34,352 bases of DNA, from assembly GCA_013373515.1 (NCBI GenBank), contig JABXHR010000030.1, positions 1 through 34,352 on the forward strand. The letters run 5' to 3'. Shown one piece after another: positions 1 through 7,223 of the stretch (position 1 is the stretch's first letter; each line of letters begins with the position of its first letter). Made by a program: the position numbers and the translations under genes. Source of the DNA: Gammaproteobacteria bacterium. GTDB lineage: Bacteria; Pseudomonadota; Gammaproteobacteria; JABXHR01. A model generated the notes under the pieces. The model worked only from the letters and a program-made list of their open reading frames with translations, had not been told where the DNA came from and did no database searches.

Positions 1-299
1 ATGACGACACCGATGACGATTAAGCCAATTCCAAACACTGCTGGCAGACTCAAGGCTTGCCCAAATACTTTCCAACCGACCACTGTAATCAGCACCGTCC
101 CTACACCAGACCAAACTGCATAGGCCACGCCCACGGGAATGCTGCGCAAGGTAATTGATAAGCAATAAAACGCAACGGCAAATGCGAGCACCACGATGGC
201 CGATGGCAGCGGTTTGCTAAAACTTTCGCTGGCTTTAAGTGCACTGGTGCCCACGACTTCCGCCACGATGGCGGTCAGCAAAATTAACCAAGACTTCAC
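1..299 (-). CDS. SMR-family multidrug/quaternary ammonium efflux protein (3' end outside window)
   Basis: Partial small multidrug resistance protein of the inner membrane, a family of four-helix proton antiporters that export cationic compounds. The visible 99 residues show the family pattern: an N-terminal helix with the conserved membrane glutamate (TAIVAEVVGTSALK), the segment IPVGVAYAVWSGVGTVLI and a third helix after FGQ. It starts with GTG at 297-299, and this codon overlaps the TGA stop of the upstream yaeQ gene (GTGA), so translation is probably coupled. The C-terminal helix lies beyond base 1. EmrE-type export and SugE/Gdx-type guanidinium export cannot be separated from this fragment alone, though the EmrE-like YAVWSG motif is clear. 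Confidence 0.9.
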   Translation of the reverse strand, partial: MKSWLILLTAIVAEVVGTSALKASESFSKPLPSAIVVLAFAVAFYCLSITLRSIPVGVAYAVWSGVGTVLITVVGWKVFGQALSLPAVFGIGLIVIGVV

Positions 300-832
300 A
301 GCAGCGTTTGCCAATTGATTTCGGCTTGCATGCTATCGCCTGCCAGATAGGCGCTCTGACCGGTCAGGGTGACGGATAAGTCCATGGTGCGCTCAAGTTG
401 GGCGCTCAGGGCTTCTACCTCGGACCAATTAAATTGCACCACGCGCAAGGATTTGGCTTCGCGCTGAATTTTTGCGCCATTAATTGACCACCAAGTATCG
501 GCTTTGCTGTTAAAGCAATAGATCGCCACCTCGTCGGCGAGGCGTCCTGCTTTTTTGACCCGCTCGGCGGTGGGCTCGCCCACGTCGACCCACAGCGGTG
601 TTTTGCCATCGTGCACCGGCACCCAGAGATCGGCTTCTTCGACATCACTCAGCCCTTTGCAAAACACCAAGTCTTCACGTGCCTCCAAGCAATAGGCCAG
701 CACACGGGCCATCATCCGCTCTGCCGTTTCAGAGGGATGCAAGGCCACAGTGAGGTTATATGCCTCGTAAATGTCGCGATTGAGGTCTGATAAATTGATG
801 CGAAATTTGTAGATGGTGGGTTTGATGGCCAC
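296..832 (-). CDS. yaeQ: YaeQ family protein
   Basis: A 178-residue protein matching the YaeQ family over its whole length: the N-terminal segment IYKFRINLSDLNRDIYE, the block HPSETAERMMARVLAYCLEA and the segment LWVDVGEP are family hallmarks. YaeQ proteins have a PD-(D/E)XK nuclease-like fold, but their cellular role is not settled; early work linked the family to suppression of RfaH-dependent phenotypes. Translation starts at GTG (830-832), preceded by the Shine-Dalgarno sequence AGGAGA about six bases upstream. It is the third gene of a compact minus-strand run and overlaps the SMR gene downstream by four bases. No sign of damage. Confidence 0.93.
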   Translation of the reverse strand: MAIKPTIYKFRINLSDLNRDIYEAYNLTVALHPSETAERMMARVLAYCLEAREDLVFCKGLSDVEEADLWVPVHDGKTPLWVDVGEPTAERVKKAGRLADEVAIYCFNSKADTWWSINGAKIQREAKSLRVVQFNWSEVEALSAQLERTMDLSVTLTGQSAYLAGDSMQAEINWQTLL

Positions 833-876
833 GGTGCTCTCCTGCTGGTGGCGCTAGTTTACGTGATCGCGAGGGC

Positions 877-1131
877 TTAGGGGCGAGTGAGTGACTCTAA
901 ATTGCCAAGGTACTGAAGTGCATACTCGCGGTTGCTGCCACACATCTCGGTGCTGGGTCGTAATCCGGCGCAGCAACTGGGACGCTCTGGCTGGCCAAAC
1001 AATCCACAGCGCATGGCTGCGTCGAGATGGACGCAGGCGGTGTTTGCGGGCTTGCCATTGGGCATGCCTTTGAAGGATTGGTTGATGCTTGGCGCGATGC
1101 AGCACGCCCCGCAGCCTTCGCGACAGTTCAT
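877..1131 (-). CDS. YkgJ-type cysteine cluster protein (UPF0153-like)
   Basis: An 84-residue cytoplasmic protein with eight cysteines, starting MNCREGCGACC and continuing with spaced cysteines in NTACVHL, MRCGLFG, PSCCAGL and EMCGSN. This is the pattern of the YkgJ/UPF0153 family, thought to bind zinc or an iron-sulfur cluster; the biochemical role is unknown. The ATG sits one base after the stop codon of the DUF3422 gene upstream, and yaeQ follows after 44 bases, so all are probably on one transcript. Overlapping frames on both strands encode nothing recognisable, whereas the ordered cysteines make this frame convincing. Confidence 0.85.
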   Translation of the reverse strand: MNCREGCGACCIAPSINQSFKGMPNGKPANTACVHLDAAMRCGLFGQPERPSCCAGLRPSTEMCGSNREYALQYLGNLESLTRP

Positions 1132-1132
1132 A

Positions 1133-2401
1133 TTAGCTACCGCTGTGAAAGCGCTTTTTGATGCGCTGCAGGCCCCAATAGACCAAGCCCATGGTGGGCA
1201 AAGCCACCGCGCCCATCAGCCAAGCTTTATCGATGTCGATTGCTTTGGCCACAGGTGCAATCAAATAACCCACAATCGAAATCGCATAGTAACTGATTGC
1301 CACCACGGACAAGCCTTCGACCGTGGTTTGGAGTCTTAGTTGGTCTTCGGAGCGCTGATTGAGCTGCATCAGCAGCGCGCGATTACTCGCCGCCAGATCG
1401 ACATCCACCCGGGTACGTAGCAGATTCGCGGCGCGCTCGGCGCGTTCCGATAAGTCATCTAGGCGTTGCTTGGTTGATTGGCAGGTGCGCATGGCGGGGT
1501 CATAGCGGCGCAGTAGAAATTCGCTGAACAGTTGAAAATTGCGAAAGCGTTGCTCACGCAGCACTGCGACGCGTTCGTGGACGATGGACTCGTACGCCAT
1601 GGCCGCACCAAAGCGAAATGCGGTCTGGCTAGACATGACCTCAGCTTTGGCAGAAATGGCCTGGATGTCGAGCAACAGTGCCTGCGGGTCCGCTTCTGCG
1701 GAAACCATGTTTTCGACCACGGCAGATAGCTTGGCATTGAGCTCGGCGACCTGTTTGGCGGTGCTGCGCGCCAATGGTAGCGCGTGCATCGATGCAACCT
1801 TGTAGGTTTCCAATTCGATCAGCCGCTGCGTGATACGCCCCACTCGACGCACACTGGCCCCGGGTTTGATCCAGACTGACAGCGGAATGTGCCCCTGTGC
1901 ATTTTGGCGAAAATCGGTTGCCACAATCGCTGTGCCATCGACCACTTCTGCAGCGGCCAAGCTATCTTGCTGATAGCGTTCGAGCACCGTTTCTCTAATC
2001 TGCAATGACTCACTGTTTGCATACTCGGCAATTTCCATCGCGATCGATGTCAGACGTGAGCCCGGTGAGCGTTTGACCCATTGCTTGGGAATGAGTGTCT
2101 CGATGTCATCTTCGCTTGGGTAAACCCACATATAGCCTACAAACTCGGTATGCAGTTCCCACTTGACCCAGAGCCTATCGTTCAGTGCGATGGTCAAATG
2201 GACGCAGTCGTCATTTGGCTTTTGCACCGAAAAGTGATCGAGCAGCTCAAATAAAAACGCACGCTCGGTGTCGGCATTGTGTGAGTCCTCGCGCGCCAAG
2301 GCCAGATAGAGCACTTTGCAGGGTGGTTGAATCGCGGGGAAGGGACGAGCGTGCAGTTCGCGCTGCACCTGAATCAGTAGTGGATGATCTCTGAGATCCA
2401 T
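1133..2401 (-). CDS. DUF3422 family membrane-anchored protein
   Basis: A 422-residue protein of the DUF3422 family, recognised by its N-terminal block DHPLLIQVQRELHARPFP and by the layout: a large soluble N-terminal region, a helical middle with coiled-coil character (about residues 210-340), and two hydrophobic helices near the C-terminus (about 355-410). It is probably held in the inner membrane by those helices with its bulk in the cytoplasm. The general plan, coiled coil followed by a C-terminal helical hairpin, resembles CorA-like proteins, but no GxN signature is visible, so I do not assign transport. It is the first gene of the minus-strand run ending in the SMR gene. No clear Shine-Dalgarno precedes ATG 2401. 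Confidence 0.85.
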   Translation of the reverse strand: MDLRDHPLLIQVQRELHARPFPAIQPPCKVLYLALAREDSHNADTERAFLFELLDHFSVQKPNDDCVHLTIALNDRLWVKWELHTEFVGYMWVYPSEDDIETLIPKQWVKRSPGSRLTSIAMEIAEYANSESLQIRETVLERYQQDSLAAAEVVDGTAIVATDFRQNAQGHIPLSVWIKPGASVRRVGRITQRLIELETYKVASMHALPLARSTAKQVAELNAKLSAVVENMVSAEADPQALLLDIQAISAKAEVMSSQTAFRFGAAMAYESIVHERVAVLREQRFRNFQLFSEFLLRRYDPAMRTCQSTKQRLDDLSERAERAANLLRTRVDVDLAASNRALLMQLNQRSEDQLRLQTTVEGLSVVAISYYAISIVGYLIAPVAKAIDIDKAWLMGAVALPTMGLVYWGLQRIKKRFHSGS

Positions 2402-2594
2402 TTTGAGTTACACGTTTTGCCAAATTCGATGCGGCGTCTTGAGCGGCCGCTGAGCATAGCTTAACAACTGATCCTACAAGTCATATGACACCAAAGAGAT
2501 ATATTGGCACAAAAGTGTGTCGGCGCTGTGCGCTATGATCAACTGGCAGGCGGCGCTAGTGAAGCGCACTCTGACAAAAACCAAAGGAGAAACG

Positions 2595-3014
2595 ATGAAA
2601 ATTTCAATGTCTTTACTCACCATCGTGCTGATGATGGGCACGGCACACGCGGAAACTTACAAAGTCGCCATTCACGTGGATGAAAACGATCCAGCAGTGA
2701 TGAATATGGCGCTCAATAATGCACAGAACGTCGAGAAATACTACGAGGCTCAGGGGGATGATGTGATTGTCGAGGTCGTTGCATACGGCCCCGGGCTAAA
2801 TATGTTTAAACTCGATAGTCCCGTGGCTGCACGCATTGACGCGATGTCGTTGGACGAGAGCTATGCATTCTCGGCCTGTGGCAATACTCACCGCAAAATG
2901 AGCGAGAAGGCGGGAAAAGACGTTCCCCTGCTAGAAGGGGCCCAGATTGTGCCCTCTGGCGTGGTGCGTTTGATTGAATTGCAGCGTGAGGGTTACGCAT
3001 ACATTCGTCCGTAA
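2595..3014 (+). CDS. secreted DsrE-like family protein
   Basis: A 139-residue protein with a clean Sec signal peptide (MKISMSLLTIVLMMGTAHA, cleavage before ETY). The mature part begins with an alternating beta-strand YKVAIHVDEND and contains NAQNVEKYY, VEVVAYGPGL and a single conserved cysteine in FSACGNT, the typical pattern of DsrE/DsrF-like sulfur-relay fold proteins that sit in the periplasm. The cysteine is the likely reactive site; substrate and partner are unknown. An in-frame upstream ATG exists, but the start at 2595 is preceded by AGGAGA at 2585-2590 and gives the signal peptide, so it is preferred. It stands alone, convergent with the MocR gene. Confidence 0.85.
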   Translation: MKISMSLLTIVLMMGTAHAETYKVAIHVDENDPAVMNMALNNAQNVEKYYEAQGDDVIVEVVAYGPGLNMFKLDSPVAARIDAMSLDESYAFSACGNTHRKMSEKAGKDVPLLEGAQIVPSGVVRLIELQREGYAYIRP

Positions 3015-3031
3015 CTTCGGACACTCCACAC

Positions 3032-3059
3032 AGATTTGGCGTCTATCGGACGCCAATCT
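3032..3059. terminator. hairpin between convergent DsrE-like and MocR genes
   Basis: An inverted repeat (TTGGCGTC / GACGCCAA with a five-base loop TATCG, extended by three more pairs after a bulge) lies between the two convergent genes and overlaps the MocR stop codon. Neither strand has a proper U-run directly after the stem, so this may slow polymerase or protect 3' ends rather than be a full intrinsic terminator. Confidence 0.4.
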
Positions 3060-4452
3060 GATCAAAAAAATCCCAAACGCGGCGGTCTCTCGCCCACGGA
3101 TAAGCCAAGCGAATCCAGCCCGGCTCGGGCATGTCAAAATAGCTCCCCGTCAAGAAAAATAAGCCACTTTCTCGGGCGAGACTGATGAGGCGCTCTTCGT
3201 TCTCTAACGCGGGATGATGAATAAATTCGTACATGCTGAAGTGATTGCGCGAAAACGCAGTGAAGTTTCGCTGAGCCACTTCTTTGGCCACTTTGATTCG
3301 CGCACTGCTGAGCTTTGCAATCAATTGATTGATGTGTTTTCGATAAGCACCTTCGCGGAGCACTTCGTCCACAATTCGTTCGTCGAGTTCGCTGGGTCGA
3401 TGTCCGACTCTGACTCTGAGCGCTTGATCTCGCTTGTTGGCGGGCACGAGTAAGTAACCGATGCGCATTTTGCCCGACAATGTCTTTGAATAGGAATTGA
3501 CGTAAAACACGCGATTGACTTGATCGAGTGTGGCCAATCTCAAGGGGGTCGTTGGATCTAATGTGCCGAATACGTCGTCTTCAATAATGGCGAAATCGTA
3601 TTGATCGGCCAGTTTTAGCAGCGTAAAGGCATCTGCGGGTCGCAAGTTTGCGCCCGTTGGGTTGTGGCTAAGCGTGGTCGAAATATAGAGCTTAGCGTTG
3701 GTGTGTTTGAGCACTGACTCAAGCTGCGCTGCATTGGGGCCAAATTCTTGTCGGTCGACGAAGGCAATATTAATCTGGTTGTTTTCGAGAATTTGTTTGT
3801 AAAGCGGGTAGCCGGGCTTGTCGAGAATGGCGGTGTCCCCCGGCTTACACGCCAGTTTAATGGCAATGTCGATGGCAGATAGCGCGCCATTGGTGGTGAT
3901 GATTTGGCTGGCATCACAATGAATGTCGATGCCATGCAATCGAGATTGAATGGCCTCTCGCAGCGGGCGATAACCGCCGTATTCACCATACCCGTCGACC
4001 AAGGTTCTAAAGCCATGCCGAGCGACGCGGCGATAAGCGCGTTCTAGCATGTCGGGCTGTAGCCAATCCGGGGGGAAAGTCGCACGACTGGCATTGAAGA
4101 GCTTGGTTGTCGACTCAATGGTCATCAGCGATTCGGCTGTTGAGCCATCGACGTCAATAAGGTCGATGGATTTCAAGTGCTTTCTGACATAAAACCCTGA
4201 GCCGTGGCGGGATTCGAGCTTCCCCAAGGCCACCAATCGGTCGTATATCTGGACTGTGGTGAAGCGACTGACGCCGTTGTCTTTTGCAAATTGTCGAATC
4301 GAAGGCATTTTGGCCCCGGGTTGGAGTTTGCCATCGTCGATTAGGGCGTTTAATCGTTTAGTGATGCTGTCTGTAAGTGTACCGGTCGCTATGCCAGTAC
4401 AGTCAATCTTGATTTCCATGCCGTGACTTGTCCGACTGTTGTGACTAACCAT
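3043..4452 (-). CDS. MocR/GabR-type transcription regulator with aminotransferase domain
   Basis: A 469-residue PLP-dependent regulator. Residues about 22-90 form a GntR-type winged helix (SIRQFAKDNGVSRFTTVQIYDRL, then the wing SRHGSGFYV). Residues about 120-465 are a fold-type I aminotransferase domain with NPTG (about 264), the PLP-contacting IIEDDVFG, and the Schiff-base lysine in NSYSKTLSGKMRIGYL (about residue 323). MocR proteins sense PLP together with an amine or amino acid and usually act on adjacent genes. The divergent DUF1127 gene is the nearest candidate. The start is uncertain: ATG 4452 gives the longest form, ATG 4419 (MEIKIDCTG) is equally plausible, and neither has a strong Shine-Dalgarno. 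A true aminotransferase role is possible but less likely given the DNA-binding domain. Confidence 0.92.
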   Translation of the reverse strand: MVSHNSRTSHGMEIKIDCTGIATGTLTDSITKRLNALIDDGKLQPGAKMPSIRQFAKDNGVSRFTTVQIYDRLVALGKLESRHGSGFYVRKHLKSIDLIDVDGSTAESLMTIESTTKLFNASRATFPPDWLQPDMLERAYRRVARHGFRTLVDGYGEYGGYRPLREAIQSRLHGIDIHCDASQIITTNGALSAIDIAIKLACKPGDTAILDKPGYPLYKQILENNQINIAFVDRQEFGPNAAQLESVLKHTNAKLYISTTLSHNPTGANLRPADAFTLLKLADQYDFAIIEDDVFGTLDPTTPLRLATLDQVNRVFYVNSYSKTLSGKMRIGYLLVPANKRDQALRVRVGHRPSELDERIVDEVLREGAYRKHINQLIAKLSSARIKVAKEVAQRNFTAFSRNHFSMYEFIHHPALENEERLISLARESGLFFLTGSYFDMPEPGWIRLAYPWARDRRVWDFFDQIGVR

Positions 4453-4536
4453 AACTTTGCCGTGATGATTGGCCCTGTGTTTCCCTAATCAATTGAATTT
4501 TAATTAAAGTCGAGTTTGAAGCAGGGAGAACGCATT

Positions 4537-4773
4537 ATGGAACAAACACAAACGACACAGACAATATTAACGCTTAAACTGTACCGTCATACCAGAATTA
4601 TTGTACAGAAGGTATCGTTCGTCCTGCAGGTTCGTCGTCAACGCAAGCAGCTTTTGGGCCTCAGTGATCATCAGCTGAAGGATATTGGCCTCAATCGTGA
4701 GGATGTGGTGCGCGAGGCTGGACGGCCATTTTGGGACTTACCCATGCGAAGTGAATTCCGGCTGTGGATGTAA
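4537..4773 (+). CDS. DUF1127 family small basic protein
   Basis: A 78-residue protein ending in the DUF1127 pattern: an arginine-rich segment (LQVRRQRKQLLGLSDHQLKDIGL) followed by NREDVVREAGRPFWD. DUF1127 (YjiS-like) proteins are short, often arginine-rich, and in several bacteria have been tied to RNA binding or to phosphate/metabolic regulation; the role here is unknown. A longer reading from TTG 4516 exists, but ATG 4537 is preceded by GGGAG at 4524-4528 and fits the family. It is divergent from the MocR regulator with 84 bases between the two starts and is closed by a strong terminator at 4823. Confidence 0.88.
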   Translation: MEQTQTTQTILTLKLYRHTRIIVQKVSFVLQVRRQRKQLLGLSDHQLKDIGLNREDVVREAGRPFWDLPMRSEFRLWM

Positions 4774-4822
4774 GTCATCTGGCCGACATACAGCGGGTGT
4801 AAATTGTTGTTAGGCTCATTGG

Positions 4823-4846
4823 GAGGACGTTGTCCTCCTTTTTTTG
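4823..4846 (+). terminator. intrinsic terminator after DUF1127 gene
   Basis: Perfect seven-base stem GGAGGAC / GTCCTCC with a three-base loop, followed at once by seven T residues. It ends the DUF1127 transcript, 49 bases after the stop codon. Confidence 0.92.
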
Positions 4847-4864
4847 TGCTTGGCGTATTTTGAC

Positions 4865-4901
4865 AATTGCGTCTATTGATTTCGTTGATAATTGCGTCTA
4901 T
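4865..4901. repeat. pair of 12-base direct repeats upstream of GNAT gene
   Basis: The sequence AATTGCGTCTAT occurs at 4865-4876 and again at 4890-4901, 25 bases start to start and embedded in AT-rich DNA. The pair lies after the DUF1127 terminator and 100-137 bases before the GTG of the acetyltransferase gene. The layout suggests a two-site protein-binding element or a small duplication in the promoter region; which one cannot be decided from the sequence. Confidence 0.6.
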
Positions 4902-5001
4902 CTATTCACTAACGATTTCTAATTAATTAACAGTTAATCTTGAATGCCGAGCTGATGGCTCGGATTTTCAAAGGCTTAACTGACCCAGGAGGAAACAAGC
5001 C

Positions 5002-5523
5002 GTGAGGAACACTTTGGCCGCAAACCCTAGTTTTGATACTGCACGGTTGAGTGTGCTGGAGTTGGCTTCAGAGAATTGCTTTTCGCCGTCGGAGGCCTTT
5101 CTCGATTGTATTCAACGTGTGCTGACGCCTGAGGTGGTTGCCCATTTGCCCAACTACTTCAAAGGCGTTAACTCACGTGGTCAGGCCGAGTTGTGGCTTG
5201 GCGCGATCATGGCGGACAGCCGTCTGTTCGCATTGCTGGACTCTGACAGAGATCAGCTGATTGGTTTTTTATTTGTGCACGAAAGCGACGGTGGCCTGGC
5301 CAATATCGGGTATTTATTTGAGCAATCCAGTTGGGGCAAAGGCTTTGCAACAGAGCTGCTCAACGGTCTGATTGAATGGAATACCCGCACTCAACAATGG
5401 CAGCGAATTTTAGGGGGCGTTGAGTTGGAAAATGCGGCGTCGTCTCGTGCGTTGATCAAGGTGGGTTTTGAGCCTGCCGGTGAGCCCTCGGACGATCGGC
5501 AAATGTATCAATACAAGGCCTAA
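5002..5523 (+). CDS. GNAT family N-acetyltransferase
   Basis: A 173-residue acetyltransferase of the RimJ/RimL-like kind. The acetyl-CoA-binding region is visible as NIGYLFEQSSWGKGFATELL (about residues 108-127), in which Q-x-x-W-G-K-G-F-A stands for the Q/RxxGxG/A loop, followed by LENAASSRALIKVGFEPAG, the usual C-terminal N-x-x-S-x-x-x-x-x-K-x-G-F motif. The acceptor, protein N-terminus or small amine, is unknown. It starts with GTG at 5002, nine bases after a full AGGAGG (4987-4992). It is monocistronic as far as can be seen, with hairpins downstream and a pair of direct repeats upstream. Confidence 0.9.
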   Translation: MRNTLAANPSFDTARLSVLELASENCFSPSEAFLDCIQRVLTPEVVAHLPNYFKGVNSRGQAELWLGAIMADSRLFALLDSDRDQLIGFLFVHESDGGLANIGYLFEQSSWGKGFATELLNGLIEWNTRTQQWQRILGGVELENAASSRALIKVGFEPAGEPSDDRQMYQYKA

Positions 5524-5547
5524 ACGCTGACACACTACCCCTTAGAA

Positions 5548-5568
5548 CGCCGTGTTTTTTGCACGGCG
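5548..5568 (+). other. hairpin after GNAT gene
   Basis: Perfect seven-base stem CGCCGTG / CACGGCG enclosing a T-rich loop, 25 bases after the GNAT stop. No T-run follows the stem, so it is not a standard terminator; a 3' end stabiliser is possible. Confidence 0.5.
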
Positions 5569-5644
5569 AACCACTTAAAAATTATCCCATCAAATTCCAC
5601 TTGACGGACCACGAAATTGGCCCAAAAATGCGCTCGCGTCTGGC

Positions 5645-5673
5645 AGGTTGTATCTAGGGTGATACGCCTTTTT
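5645..5673 (+). terminator. possible terminator or leader attenuator before the RimK-family gene
   Basis: Stem GTATC / GATAC with loop TAGGGT, extended by AGG / CCT across a small internal loop, then four T residues. It lies 90 bases before the RimK-family start. A possible promoter (TTGACG at 5601-5606, AAAAAT at 5624-5629, spacing 17) sits just upstream. If that promoter is real the hairpin would be in the leader of the downstream transcript; otherwise it ends the GNAT transcript. Confidence 0.4.
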
Positions 5674-5762
5674 AGCGTGCTGTCGCTCTAACAAGTCTCT
5701 ACCCTTGCTCAAGGTTATGTGTTTGCCAAAGACAGCGGTATTTTCTGTTTTAGGGTTCACAC

Positions 5763-7223
5763 ATGACTAAGCAATTAAAAATCGTGGTCGAGCACGCCAG
5801 CGACTGGCGCGGCCTATATCCCTCTGATGACGTGATTTTAGCGTCGGAATACCTTGCCATGCCCCCGACGGCGAAAGCCAAGACCCGCGTGATCAATTTG
5901 TGCCGTGATTACGGGTATCTCAGCGCGGGTTATTACACATCGTTACTCGCCGAGGCGCGCGCTCAGCGCGTGGTGCCTTCTGTTAAGCATATGCAAGATC
6001 TGTCGCGTCGAATTTGGTCTACCACCATCAGTGTGGATGCGGCCAAAGCGCTGGAGACTGCGGCAGCGGGTGCGGATGAAGTGAAACTGATGCTGTATTT
6101 CGGCACGACGCAGGTTGAAGGTTTGACCATGGTGGCACGACGCCTGTTTGAGCAGTTGTCTGTGCCGATTTTGTTGGCGCAATTCCAAAAGGTGAAAGGC
6201 GCATGGCGGCTAGGAACTGTCTCAGCCGTCGGCATTCACAAGCTTAGCGATACGGAACAAACCGAATTTGCCCAATCTTTGGATCATTACAGTCGCTTGA
6301 TTTGGCGCAAGCCGCGAAGCAATAAGCAAAGTCGCTACGATTTGGCGATTCTTGTCGACCCGGAGGAGCCTTTTGCACCGAGTAATTCAGTGGCAATTAG
6401 TCGCTTTGTCAAAGCTGGCAAAAAGCTCGGGATTCATTGCGAGACCATCACGCGTAAGGATTTGGGAAAACTTGGCGAATATGATGCCCTGTTTATTCGG
6501 GCCACCACATCGGTCAATCACTACACCTATAAATTCGCGCGAATTGCGCAAGCGGAGGGCTTAGTTGTGATGGATGATCCCGATTCGATTTTGCGCTGCA
6601 CCAACAAAATTTACTTGTCGCAATTGCTTGATACCCATGGTGTTCCAACGCCGAAAACCCAAATTTTGGCGCAATCAGATTTGGCGCAATTAGACACGGT
6701 GATTGCCAATATGGGCTTGCCGATGGTGTTAAAAGTGCCCGATGGTTCCTTCTCGGTTGGGGTGCACAAAGTGGCGGATAGCGCGGCGCTTGAGAGCACG
6801 CTAAAACAGATGTTTAAAAGCTCGGCGTTGGTATTGGCTCAGCAATATTTGCCCACGCAGTTCGATTGGCGAATTGGGGTGCTGAACAACCAGGCGCTAT
6901 ATGCTTGCCGCTACTACATGGTGAAAAATCACTGGCAAATCTACCACCATGGGGCGAAGGGGACGCAGTCGGGCGGTTACGATGTCATGCCGACCTATGA
7001 GGTGCCTGCCAAGGTGATCAAAACCGCATTGGCGGCAACCAAGCTGATCGGCAATGGCCTATATGGGGTTGATCTCAAGCAGTCCGCCGATGGCGTTTAC
7101 ATTATTGAAGTCAATGACAACCCCTCCATTGAGTCGGCGGTCGAGGATCGTGTGTTGGAACAGGGACTTTATGAGACCATAATGGCTGAGTTTAAACGGC
7201 GATTGGATCAGCGCGGCCTGTGA
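5763..7223 (+). CDS. RimK-family ATP-grasp ligase with N-terminal RLAN-type domain
   Basis: A 486-residue ATP-grasp enzyme. Residues about 1-180 match the RimK-like ATP-grasp N-terminal (RLAN) domain, with CRDYGYLSAGYY and the block VVPSVKHMQDLSRR. Residues about 190-480 are the RimK-like ligase part: NTP-binding lysine and glycine-rich loop at VLKVPDGSFSVGVHK (about 322-336), QQYLPTQFDWRIGVL, and the metal-binding carboxylates in IIEVNDNPSIES (about 447-458). Such enzymes form amide bonds between a carboxylate and an amino acid or peptide; the substrate is not known. ATG 5763 is preceded by AGGG at 5752-5755. The stop overlaps the GTG start of the ZntB-type gene, so the two are translationally linked. 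Confidence 0.9.
   Translation: MTKQLKIVVEHASDWRGLYPSDDVILASEYLAMPPTAKAKTRVINLCRDYGYLSAGYYTSLLAEARAQRVVPSVKHMQDLSRRIWSTTISVDAAKALETAAAGADEVKLMLYFGTTQVEGLTMVARRLFEQLSVPILLAQFQKVKGAWRLGTVSAVGIHKLSDTEQTEFAQSLDHYSRLIWRKPRSNKQSRYDLAILVDPEEPFAPSNSVAISRFVKAGKKLGIHCETITRKDLGKLGEYDALFIRATTSVNHYTYKFARIAQAEGLVVMDDPDSILRCTNKIYLSQLLDTHGVPTPKTQILAQSDLAQLDTVIANMGLPMVLKVPDGSFSVGVHKVADSAALESTLKQMFKSSALVLAQQYLPTQFDWRIGVLNNQALYACRYYMVKNHWQIYHHGAKGTQSGGYDVMPTYEVPAKVIKTALAATKLIGNGLYGVDLKQSADGVYIIEVNDNPSIESAVEDRVLEQGLYETIMAEFKRRLDQRGL

Noticed and set aside
932-1339. Plus-strand open frame of 135 codons opposite the YkgJ and DUF3422 genes
   Set aside because: It is antisense to two recognised families, has no ribosome-binding site and no recognisable product.
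2442-2451. Palindrome AGCGGCCGCT upstream of the DUF3422 and DsrE-like genes
   Set aside because: It is short, GC-rich and lies in a divergent gap with no accompanying promoter pattern; a chance palindrome is the simpler explanation.
2504-2520. TTGGCAC resembling a sigma-54 -24 element
   Set aside because: The bases at the required -12 spacing read TG rather than GC, so the second half of the site is missing.
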